A stretch of 11,592 nt of DNA. Origin: an uncultured Candidatus Saccharibacteria bacterium. GTDB taxonomy: Bacteria; Patescibacteriota; Saccharimonadia; Saccharimonadales; Saccharimonadaceae. Of the stretch, positions 1 through 5,531 are shown one piece after another. Under the pieces are notes generated by a model. It saw nothing but the letters and a program-made list of their open reading frames with translations. It searched no databases and was not told the DNA's origin. The stretch is from positions 1-11,592 of the forward strand of contig CAMYZY010000014.1 in NCBI GenBank assembly GCA_947304075.1, given 5' to 3'. The translations under genes and the position numbers were made by a program. The first letter of the stretch is position 1; every line of letters begins with the position of its first letter.

Positions 1-1059
1 GCGACGATTACGGCTACGGTGGCCGCAACGAGTAATTATGATACGGCTTCGGCAACTTATACTTTGACGGTCGAGCGATATGCTCCGACTATAGCTTTTG
101 CAAACACTTCGGTGGTTAAGACGTATGGTGACGCAAAGTTTACAAATGCTGTAACAACGATTAGTGATGGCTCGATTGCTTATAGTTCTAGCAATACCGA
201 CGTAGCTACGATTAATAGTGCTACTGGTGAAGTTACTATTATGAAGGTGGGTACAGCGACGATTACAGCTACCGTTTCTGCGACTGCTAATTATGATGAA
301 GCATCGACTACCTATAATTTGACTGTAAATAAAAAGACTTCTGCTGAACCTGAAGAAGTTTCTGAGATTAAGAATGGTTATGTAACTGATGCTCTTTCTA
401 CGATTGCTTTAAATACTTTAGGTTTAGTATGGGATAATCCAACTGAAAAAATTAAAGAAGGCAACTTTGGCTATGCAGTGAAATATACAGAAAATGCTGA
501 TACGACGAATTATACTACCGAATCGTTTGAAATCACTGTCCATGGAGTACGAAGGGTATACGAAGTGACAGAAGGAGACGGAGAAACTTATAAACAAAAA
601 GGTGATAAAGAAATAATAAGATTTATAATTGATGCAAATCACGATTTATTTGGAGAAGGCGGTGAAGTATATATTAATGGTGCCTTATTAGATTCGCAAT
701 ATTATACTTCGGATGCTGAAGATGATACGACGGTGATTAATTTAACAAATGAATATCTAGAAGCTTTGGAACCTGGTGAATATGTAATAACTATATTCTT
801 TAATGATGGTGGTGTTGCAGAAGCGGACTTTACAGTGGAAGAAGCGGATAAGGAAGAAGAAAAAGAAGATGAAGAAAAGGAAGATGAAAAAGAAGATGAA
901 GAAGAAGTGGTGCCAGTGCCGGATACTGGTAGGATAAATCAAAGCAATAACAGCACTGGGGTTGGCACACTGATTGGGATTGCTCCAGCTGGAATAATAG
1001 CTAGTATAATGATTGCTAAGTATTGTTACGCTATTAAGAGAGCTCATCGCAAGTTTTGA
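1..1059 (+). CDS. Cell-surface protein with Big_2-type Ig-like repeats and C-terminal PDTG/membrane anchor (5' end cut off by window)
   Basis: The reading frame is open from the first base, so the gene starts upstream; 352 residues remain. One complete Ig-like repeat (about residues 25-105) and the end of another are visible, with the Big_2 signatures YSSSNTDVATIN, GEVTI and GTATITATV; the repeats recur with a period of about 255 nt (ATITATV at positions 1 and 256). After a divergent segment (about 110-275) comes a low-complexity acidic E/K/D linker (about 280-303), then VPVPDTG (PDTG at 919-930), a polar spacer, a hydrophobic helix (about residues 320-344) and a basic tail (KRAHRKF). This order is that of a wall- or membrane-anchored stalked surface protein; PDTG stands where a sortase LPXTG motif would be. 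Whether a sortase cuts it is unknown. A role in adhesion or host contact is inference. The stop is TGA, followed closely by the tRNA-Ser promoter. Confidence 0.85.
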   Translation, partial: ATITATVAATSNYDTASATYTLTVERYAPTIAFANTSVVKTYGDAKFTNAVTTISDGSIAYSSSNTDVATINSATGEVTIMKVGTATITATVSATANYDEASTTYNLTVNKKTSAEPEEVSEIKNGYVTDALSTIALNTLGLVWDNPTEKIKEGNFGYAVKYTENADTTNYTTESFEITVHGVRRVYEVTEGDGETYKQKGDKEIIRFIIDANHDLFGEGGEVYINGALLDSQYYTSDAEDDTTVINLTNEYLEALEPGEYVITIFFNDGGVAEADFTVEEADKEEEKEDEEKEDEKEDEEEVVPVPDTGRINQSNNSTGVGTLIGIAPAGIIASIMIAKYCYAIKRAHRKF

Positions 1060-1079
1060 TAGTAAATTAGATATAAATA

Positions 1080-1088
1080 TGATATAAT
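1080..1088 (+). promoter_or_regulatory. Extended -10 promoter of tRNA-Ser
   Basis: TGATATAAT (TGn plus a consensus -10 at 1083-1088) lies so that the predicted start, seven bases past the box, is 1095, one base before the mature tRNA. There is no obvious -35 box. Confidence 0.7.
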
Positions 1089-1095
1089 AAAGAGC

Positions 1096-1181
1096 GGAAG
1101 GGTGGCCGAGTGGTTGATGGCACTGGTCTTGAAAACCAGCATACGAAAGTATCGCAAGTTCGAATCTTGTCCCTTCCGCCA
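1096..1181 (+). tRNA. tRNA-Ser (anticodon UGA), CCA encoded
   Basis: The acceptor strands GGAAGGG (1096-1102) and CCCTTCC (1171-1177) pair perfectly, followed by discriminator G and an encoded CCA (1179-1181). The anticodon stem CTGGT/ACCAG encloses CTTGAAA, giving anticodon TGA at 1130-1132, which reads UCN serine codons. A long variable arm (TAC GAAA GTA) identifies a class II tRNA, and the T arm CAAG-TTCGAAT-CTTG is canonical. The predicted primary transcript has almost no 5' leader, so RNase P would have only about one base to remove. Confidence 0.97.
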
Positions 1182-1204
1182 CGTTCTAAATGAACGTGTT
1201 TTTT
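1180..1204 (+). terminator. Intrinsic terminator of tRNA-Ser, overlapping its CCA
   Basis: CACGTTC (1180-1186), loop TAAAT and GAACGTG (1192-1198) form a perfect 7-bp stem followed by six T. The 5' arm uses the last two bases of the tRNA's CCA. On the minus strand no T run follows the stem, so it should not serve the convergent DUF1846 gene. Confidence 0.8.
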
Positions 1205-2666
1205 AATTGATATCAATTTCGGTGCCACAAGTAGCATTGATTCCGAGATTTGAAAGAATAATCATTTCGTCGTCGGAAATCATGTGAGTGGAATGAAGTT
1301 CGGCGTCTTTTAATTTGTCTAATGATTCTAATAATTTTTTGACAACTGGATTAGTAGTGGAGCAAATGGACAAGGCGATGAGAACTTCGCCTAGTTTTAA
1401 ATAACTTTCTTTAAAATTGCTGGTTTTGTTTTTGATTTCTAAGATTGGCTCTAGAACGGTTGGTGAAATTAAATCAACTTCGTCGGGAATACGATTGACG
1501 GTTTTTAGGGTGTTCAAGAAAGTGGCGGAAACTGGAGAAAGGAAACTAGTTTTGCGACCAGGGATGTATTTTTTGCCAATTTGAATGCAAGCGCTGGGAA
1601 GATTGCCGGTTTTTTCGCGTTTATTATTGGCTTCTATGACTACGGTGCGGTCGAGCTCAGAAATGCCGAGCTCGTTCATAAGTAATTTGATGCGTTCGGG
1701 GACTTCTGGTGTGACGGCCCCTTTTTTGAGATCGGCAAGAGCGCGATAGTAGCGGCGGATAATTTCGTTCTTGGCGGCACGTCTCACGGCTTTATCATCG
1801 GTAATACATTCGCCGATAACATTTACGCCCATGTCGGTCGGGGAATAATAAATTGTTTTACCGGTGATACAAGTCAGGATTTCTTTGAGCACAGGGAAAG
1901 TTTCGATATCGCGATTGTAGTTTACTGCAGTGACGCCATATTTGTCGAGATGAAAATGATCAATCATATTGACGTCGCCAAGATCGGCTGTTGCGGCTTC
2001 GTAGGCGACGTTGACTGGGTGTTTTAATGGGAGTGACCAGACTGGAAAGGTTTCAAATTTGGCGTAGCCAGCATTAACTCCACGCTTAAACTCGTGGTAA
2101 AGCTGTGAAAGGCTGGTGGCAAGTTTGCCAGAGCAAGGGCCAGGGGCAGAGACGATAACAAGTGGTTTGGTGGTTTTAATGTATGGATTGGCACCGTAGC
2201 CTTCGTCAGAAACGATAGTGTCGACGTCGGTTGGGTATCCTTTGGTAAAAGTGTGAAAATAGGTTTTGATTTTGTAATCCTTTAAACGATTGGCGAAATC
2301 TTTGGCCTTTTTTTGACCATCAAATAGAGTAATGACGACGGAACTGACGTAAAGATTTTTGGCGCGTAGGAATTCGATTAGGCGGAGAATTTCGGTTTCA
2401 TAAGAAATCATATGATCGGCGCGGATTTTGGATTTTTCGATAGCATTAGCGTTGATGCAAAGTATTATTTCGGCATCGTCTTTAAATTCTTGGAGAAGAC
2501 GGATTTTGAGATCAGGGAGAAAGCCAGGAAGAGTGCGGGCGGCGTGTTGGTCGTCGATTAGTTTACCACCAAATTCGATATATAATTTATCGAACATTTT
2601 AATACGTTTAAGAATAATCTTTTTTTGAATCTTTAGATATTTTTCTGCATCGAAGCATTTCTTCAT
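1203..2666 (-). CDS. DUF1846 family protein
   Basis: The 487-residue product has the usual length of DUF1846 (PF08903), a conserved family without an agreed function. Recognisable family blocks are GYGANPYI, the P-loop-like APGPCSGK (residues 174-181), LSQLYHEFKRG, AGYAKFETFPVW, LPLKHPVNVAYEAATADL, VNMIDHFH, VNYNRD and YYSPTDMGVN. As I recall the family, the loop usually reads APGPGSGK; here the third glycine is Cys178. Nucleotide binding is therefore suggested but unproven. The ATG at 2666 is supported by a strong Shine-Dalgarno GGAGGT four bases upstream. No convincing own promoter is visible: the nearest start signal belongs to the 34-residue micro-ORF upstream, and an intrinsic terminator lies between them, so expression may depend on read-through. 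The gene converges on tRNA-Ser. Confidence 0.93.
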   Translation of the reverse strand: MKKCFDAEKYLKIQKKIILKRIKMFDKLYIEFGGKLIDDQHAARTLPGFLPDLKIRLLQEFKDDAEIILCINANAIEKSKIRADHMISYETEILRLIEFLRAKNLYVSSVVITLFDGQKKAKDFANRLKDYKIKTYFHTFTKGYPTDVDTIVSDEGYGANPYIKTTKPLVIVSAPGPCSGKLATSLSQLYHEFKRGVNAGYAKFETFPVWSLPLKHPVNVAYEAATADLGDVNMIDHFHLDKYGVTAVNYNRDIETFPVLKEILTCITGKTIYYSPTDMGVNVIGECITDDKAVRRAAKNEIIRRYYRALADLKKGAVTPEVPERIKLLMNELGISELDRTVVIEANNKREKTGNLPSACIQIGKKYIPGRKTSFLSPVSATFLNTLKTVNRIPDEVDLISPTVLEPILEIKNKTSNFKESYLKLGEVLIALSICSTTNPVVKKLLESLDKLKDAELHSTHMISDDEMIILSNLGINATCGTEIDIN

Positions 2667-2684
2667 TTTGACCTCCGGATTATT

Positions 2685-2721
2685 AAAAAGAAAAAATCCC
2701 CGCTTTTATCAAAGGGGGATT
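2685..2721 (-). terminator. Intrinsic terminator/possible attenuator between the 34-aa ORF and DUF1846
   Basis: On the minus strand AATCCCC (2721-2715) pairs with GGGGATT (2701-2695), followed by the T-rich tract TTTTCTTTTT. The 5' arm overlaps the TAA stop of the micro-ORF (2722-2720), so a ribosome ending there would cover the arm. The hairpin lies about 20 bases ahead of the DUF1846 Shine-Dalgarno. Confidence 0.75.
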
Positions 2722-2824
2722 AGCGACCATTCTTAAGGCGTGGATGTTTGCGCTTGTCGCTGTGTTTGTGGTTATTGTTGCGATTTTGTTTGGCAACAAT
2801 TTTCATTTTAAACTTTCTTGCCAT
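2720..2824 (-). CDS. 34-residue basic micro-protein, leaderless
   Basis: An ATG-to-TAA frame encodes 34 residues, beginning MARKFKMKIVAKQ, with an Asn/His-rich middle (NRNNNHKH) and a basic end (KRKHPRLKNGR). It is very rich in Lys, Arg, His and Asn, with no acidic residue except one Asp, which suggests binding to RNA or ribosomes. I do not recognise a family; it is not bL34, bL36 or bTHX by eye. Support for it being real comes from the flanks. An extended -10 box (TGCTATAAT) ends six bases before the ATG, placing the predicted transcript start exactly on the A of ATG, as for other genes here. An intrinsic terminator begins at its stop codon. Alternatively it is a leader peptide controlling DUF1846. 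Confidence 0.6.
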   Translation of the reverse strand: MARKFKMKIVAKQNRNNNHKHSDKRKHPRLKNGR

Positions 2825-2830
2825 GGGAGA

Positions 2831-2839
2831 ATTATAGCA
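2831..2839 (-). promoter_or_regulatory. Extended -10 promoter of the 34-aa micro-ORF
   Basis: Read on the minus strand this is TGCTATAAT, with the -10 hexamer at 2836-2831. Six bases separate it from the ATG at 2824, so the predicted start coincides with the start codon. It is divergent from the ATPase promoter at 2867-2875. Confidence 0.65.
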
Positions 2840-2866
2840 TATAAAAGCAAAAACTGAAAATGATTA

Positions 2867-2875
2867 TGTTATAAT
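2867..2875 (+). promoter_or_regulatory. Extended -10 promoter of the GspE/PilB-type ATPase
   Basis: TGTTATAAT with eight bases to the ATG predicts a start near 2882 and a two-base leader. No -35 hexamer is recognisable upstream. Confidence 0.65.
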
Positions 2876-2883
2876 ATAAAGGT

Positions 2884-4506
2884 ATGGATGAAAAGGAAAT
2901 TCAATTAAAGCGACGCGAAAACGAAGAAAATGCGACTGCGAGCAGAGCGAAGATTTTGGGATTTCCGTATCTTGATGTAAGAAGAATTGAAGATATTATT
3001 CCTTTGGTGCCGGATTTGTTGACGATTCCTGAAATGCACCAGAATTATATTATTCCGTTACAAAAAGGTGGGGGTGAAACGCATTATCAATTCCTAGTGA
3101 CTAGCCAAACGCCAAGATCTTTGATTGAAAAAATGCGACAAAAATATCTAGATGATGGCGAAAAAGCAGATTTCTTTTTGATATCGAATTCGGGCTATCA
3201 AGTGTTGATGCTTCGATATGATCCGCCAAAAGAAGTTAAGTATGATGATATTAAAATTGCAGGAGAAGGGGATTCGGAGACGATTGCTTCGGTATCCAAA
3301 ACTTTGGCGCAAGTGTCGACGGATAAAGTGTTTGATTTTTTGATTGATCAGGCGGATAAACTTGGTGCGAGTGATATTCATATTGAAAACTTAAGAAACG
3401 AAATCCGAATCAGAATGAGAGTGGATGGGATGCTGCATCCGGTTGCAACGATTGATAAAACGAAATATAGAATATTTATGGGTGAACTTTCTTCGCGAGC
3501 AAATGTGTCAACGGCATCAAATAAACCACAATCAGGGCACATGCAGAAGGAAATTCATCGAGATGGCGCATCGTATTTGTTAAATATTCGTGTGGAAACT
3601 ATTCCAACAATGTATGGGCAGGATGCGGTGCTTAGGTTGTTTAACTTTGACGAATCGTTACTTAATCTTGATTTTCTTGGATTATCTAAAGAAGAGTTGA
3701 AAGAAATAAACGATGTGATTTCGCATCCAAGAGGATTGGTGCTAATGGTGGGACCTACGGGTTCGGGTAAATCGACAACGCTTTATTCGATGCTTAATGC
3801 CTTAAATACGACTGATAAAAAAATCATTACTTTGGAAGATCCAATTGAATATGGAATTACAGGGATTTCGCAGATTCCGATTAATACGAATGCAGGTGGC
3901 TCGTTTGCAGATGGTTTGCGTTCGGTGCTAAGATTGGACCCTGATGTAGTAATGGTGGGGGAGATTCGTGATGCGGATACGGCAAAAACGGCAATTCAGG
4001 CTTCGATTACGGGACATTTGGTTTTGTCATCTTTTCACGCAAATTCATCTAGTGCGGCGTTTTCTAGGATGATTGATTTGATTGGCGTGAATCCAATTTT
4101 TGCTAGTTCAATTAGATTAGTGATTGCGCAGAGATTAGTACGGAAATTGGCTGAATCAAAAAAGGAAAGACCGGCAACTGAAGCGGAGATTAAATACATT
4201 CGAGAAGTTTTGGCTGATGTGCCAGAAAAACAACTTGAAGGGATTGATTTAGAAACCATTAAACTATATGATCCGGTGCAAACGGAAGACAATCCATTTG
4301 GTTATGATGGACGTACTGTAATTATGGAACAATTGATAGTTTCGGAAGATATCCAAGCGTTTATTCGTGGTGATGTTGCGGATATTAATACTGATGCAAT
4401 TGAAAAGACAGCTAAAAAGAACGGGATGCTTACTTTGGAACAAAAGGGCATGTTGGCGGTACTTAGGGGTGAAACCACTTTAGAAGAAGTGTCACGTGTG
4501 ATATAA
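2884..4506 (+). CDS. GspE/PilB/PulE-family type II secretion/type IV pilus assembly ATPase
   Basis: This 540-residue cytoplasmic motor ATPase would power pilin assembly or type II-like secretion. An N-terminal region (about 1-140) precedes the N2-type domain (SDKVFDFLIDQA-like start, then GASDIHIEN at 161-169). The catalytic core has Walker A GPTGSGKS (290-297), the Asp box ITLEDPIEY (315-323), Walker B LDPDVVMVGEIRD (351-363) and the His box TGHLVLSSFHAN (376-387), followed by AQRLVRKL (415-422). After AQRLVRKL, PilB and GspE usually carry a CxxC-containing zinc-binding insert; here the sequence is AESKKERP and the protein appears to have no cysteine. The EIRDxxTA arrangement and the length favour an assembly ATPase (PilB/GspE) over the retraction ATPase PilT, but no other pilus gene lies in the window. 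The start has no Shine-Dalgarno and sits next to a -10 box. The stop codon is embedded in the next gene's promoter. Confidence 0.93.
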   Translation: MDEKEIQLKRRENEENATASRAKILGFPYLDVRRIEDIIPLVPDLLTIPEMHQNYIIPLQKGGGETHYQFLVTSQTPRSLIEKMRQKYLDDGEKADFFLISNSGYQVLMLRYDPPKEVKYDDIKIAGEGDSETIASVSKTLAQVSTDKVFDFLIDQADKLGASDIHIENLRNEIRIRMRVDGMLHPVATIDKTKYRIFMGELSSRANVSTASNKPQSGHMQKEIHRDGASYLLNIRVETIPTMYGQDAVLRLFNFDESLLNLDFLGLSKEELKEINDVISHPRGLVLMVGPTGSGKSTTLYSMLNALNTTDKKIITLEDPIEYGITGISQIPINTNAGGSFADGLRSVLRLDPDVVMVGEIRDADTAKTAIQASITGHLVLSSFHANSSSAAFSRMIDLIGVNPIFASSIRLVIAQRLVRKLAESKKERPATEAEIKYIREVLADVPEKQLEGIDLETIKLYDPVQTEDNPFGYDGRTVIMEQLIVSEDIQAFIRGDVADINTDAIEKTAKKNGMLTLEQKGMLAVLRGETTLEEVSRVI

Positions 4507-4507
4507 T
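4499..4507 (+). promoter_or_regulatory. Extended -10 promoter of the methyltransferase, overlapping the ATPase stop codon
   Basis: TGATATAAT contains the TAA stop of the upstream ATPase at 4504-4506. Eight bases separate it from the ATG at 4516, predicting a start near 4514 and a two-base leader. Confidence 0.65.
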
Positions 4508-4515
4508 ATATAGAT

Positions 4516-5265
4516 ATGAGTAAAGAAATAGTTTCAGATTATAACGGATACGATTACAAAAAAGATTTTTGGGAAAATACTGGTAGGGAGTATGAAGACC
4601 AAGCCGATAGAATGGCGATTCGCAAGTTATTGCCAAAAAGGATGGGAAAATTTGCAGATATTGGTGGTGGATATGGAAGATTGGCAAATGAATATTTGAA
4701 GCGAGCGCATAAAGTAATCATATTTGATTATTCGAAAACCGAGCTTGAACAGGCTAAAGAGATTTATGGTGATAAAATTGAAACGCGAGCGGGCGATATT
4801 TATGAGTTGCCATTTAAAGATGATGAATTAGATGGGCTAATGATGGTGAGAGTGACTCATCATTTGAAGCATTTAGATAAAGCGATGGCTGAACTTTACC
4901 GAGTTTTGAAACCAGGTGGTGTGGCGGTAGTTGAAGTTGCAAACAAGCGAACTTTGCCGAAAATGGCAAGATACGTGACTGGCAAGAGCAAAGTTAATCC
5001 GTTTGATAAGTCAGTTGCAAATTATAAAGAAATATCGAAAGATGGTTTTTATAATTATCATCCGAAGTATGTGGAAGAGATTTTTGATAAGACTGGGTTT
5101 AAATGTGAGAGAGTGCTTTCGGTGTCAAACTTTAGAAGTCGGGGGCTAAAGAAAATGTTTGGGACTGAGAATTTGGTAAAAATGGAAAATAAGGCGCAAA
5201 AAGTGTTGGCGCCGATTAGATTTGCTCCTTCAATCTATTATAAGTTGAGAAAACCAGAAGAATAG
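4516..5265 (+). CDS. Class I SAM-dependent methyltransferase (Methyltransf_11-like)
   Basis: The 249-residue protein has the Rossmann-like SAM fold signatures in order: motif I FADIGGGYGR (residues 46-55), an acidic ribose-binding position after strand 2 (IIFDYS, Asp71), the motif II region AGDIYELPF (92-100, with Asp94 the likely adenine contact), the post-III segment MVRVTHHLKH and LKPGG (131-135). The C-terminal third (PKYVEEIFDKTGF) is typical of ubiE-like small-molecule methyltransferases, but the substrate cannot be told from sequence. The ATG has no Shine-Dalgarno and lies eight bases after an extended -10 box that overlaps the previous gene's stop. It could be read alone or by read-through from the ATPase gene. 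tRNA-Arg follows within 20 bases. Confidence 0.88.
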   Translation: MSKEIVSDYNGYDYKKDFWENTGREYEDQADRMAIRKLLPKRMGKFADIGGGYGRLANEYLKRAHKVIIFDYSKTELEQAKEIYGDKIETRAGDIYELPFKDDELDGLMMVRVTHHLKHLDKAMAELYRVLKPGGVAVVEVANKRTLPKMARYVTGKSKVNPFDKSVANYKEISKDGFYNYHPKYVEEIFDKTGFKCERVLSVSNFRSRGLKKMFGTENLVKMENKAQKVLAPIRFAPSIYYKLRKPEE

Positions 5266-5267
5266 TG

Positions 5268-5273
5268 TATAAT
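5268..5273 (+). promoter_or_regulatory. -10 box of tRNA-Arg
   Basis: TATAAT lies just after the methyltransferase stop. The predicted start is 5280, three bases before the mature tRNA. The TGn extension is not exact here (GTG precedes the hexamer). Confidence 0.6.
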
Positions 5274-5282
5274 AATAGGAGT

Positions 5283-5357
5283 GGGCTCGTCGTTCAACGG
5301 ATAGGACATATCCCCTCTAAGGATATAATGCTGGTTCGATTCCAGCCGGGCTCACCA
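5283..5357 (+). tRNA. tRNA-Arg (anticodon UCU), CCA encoded
   Basis: The anticodon stem TATCC/GGATA encloses CCTCTAA, giving TCT at 5316-5318, which reads AGA/AGG. The D arm is GTTC...GGAC, the T arm GCTGG-TTCGATT-CCAGC, then CGGGCTC, discriminator A and CCA (5355-5357). The acceptor pairs GGGCTCG (5283-5289) with CGGGCTC (5347-5353), including two G-U wobbles at pairs 2:71 and 5:68, so both strands contain GGGCTC. A bidirectional terminator lies about 65 bases downstream inside a large inverted repeat. Confidence 0.94.
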
Positions 5358-5363
5358 CAACTA

Positions 5364-5531
5364 AATAGTAAAACAGTTTTAGAGTAGGACTTGTTTATTG
5401 TAATTTTTATAACATAAGTCAAGAAAAAATGTCTCTATGATTTTGAGACATTTTTTCATTGTTAAGTTGTAAAAATTACAATAAACAAATCTGGTCTAAA
5501 TCTCATTATACTCTAAAACTGTTTTACTATT
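5364..5531. repeat. 168-bp three-tier inverted repeat (MITE-like or giant terminator hairpin)
   Basis: Three nested inverted repeats share one centre. The outer arms 5364-5386 and 5509-5531 match perfectly over 23 bp. The middle arms 5391-5413 and 5466-5488 match over 23 bp with one G-U. The inner arms 5424-5435 and 5445-5456 match over 12 bp around a 9-base loop. The right side carries about 20 unpaired bases (5489-5508) where the left has four. The right tip overlaps the aspS stop, supplying TAG TAA in frame. It fills the whole gap between the convergent tRNA-Arg and aspS. No clear target duplication is visible. Confidence 0.8.
5424..5456. terminator. Bidirectional intrinsic terminator in the centre of the inverted repeat
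   Basis: AAAAAATGTCTC and GAGACATTTTTT pair around TATGATTTT, leaving a T run on both strands. It would stop tRNA-Arg transcription from the left and aspS transcription from the right. Confidence 0.75.

Noticed and set aside
838..909. Slippage-prone purine repeat as a phase-variation switch
   Set aside because: The repeat units are multiples of three, so length changes would alter linker length but not the frame.
757..1182. 141-codon minus-strand frame across the surface-protein end and tRNA-Ser
   Set aside because: It is antisense to a well-supported gene and tRNA; its Phe-rich middle is only the complement of the GAA/GAT-rich acidic linker.
2667..2712. Own promoter for DUF1846 (TTGATA with TTTAAT at 19 bp)
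   Set aside because: The spacing is too long, the boxes overlap the terminator, and the predicted start would fall inside the Shine-Dalgarno.
5283..5357. tRNA-Arg as an integration (att) site
   Set aside because: No second copy of the tRNA 3' end and no integrase are visible.
5375..5386. Resemblance of AGTTTTAGAGTA to the start of type II CRISPR repeats, with the opposite arm as an anti-repeat (tracrRNA-like)
   Set aside because: The match is short, is part of a perfect palindrome, and there is no repeat array or cas gene in the window.
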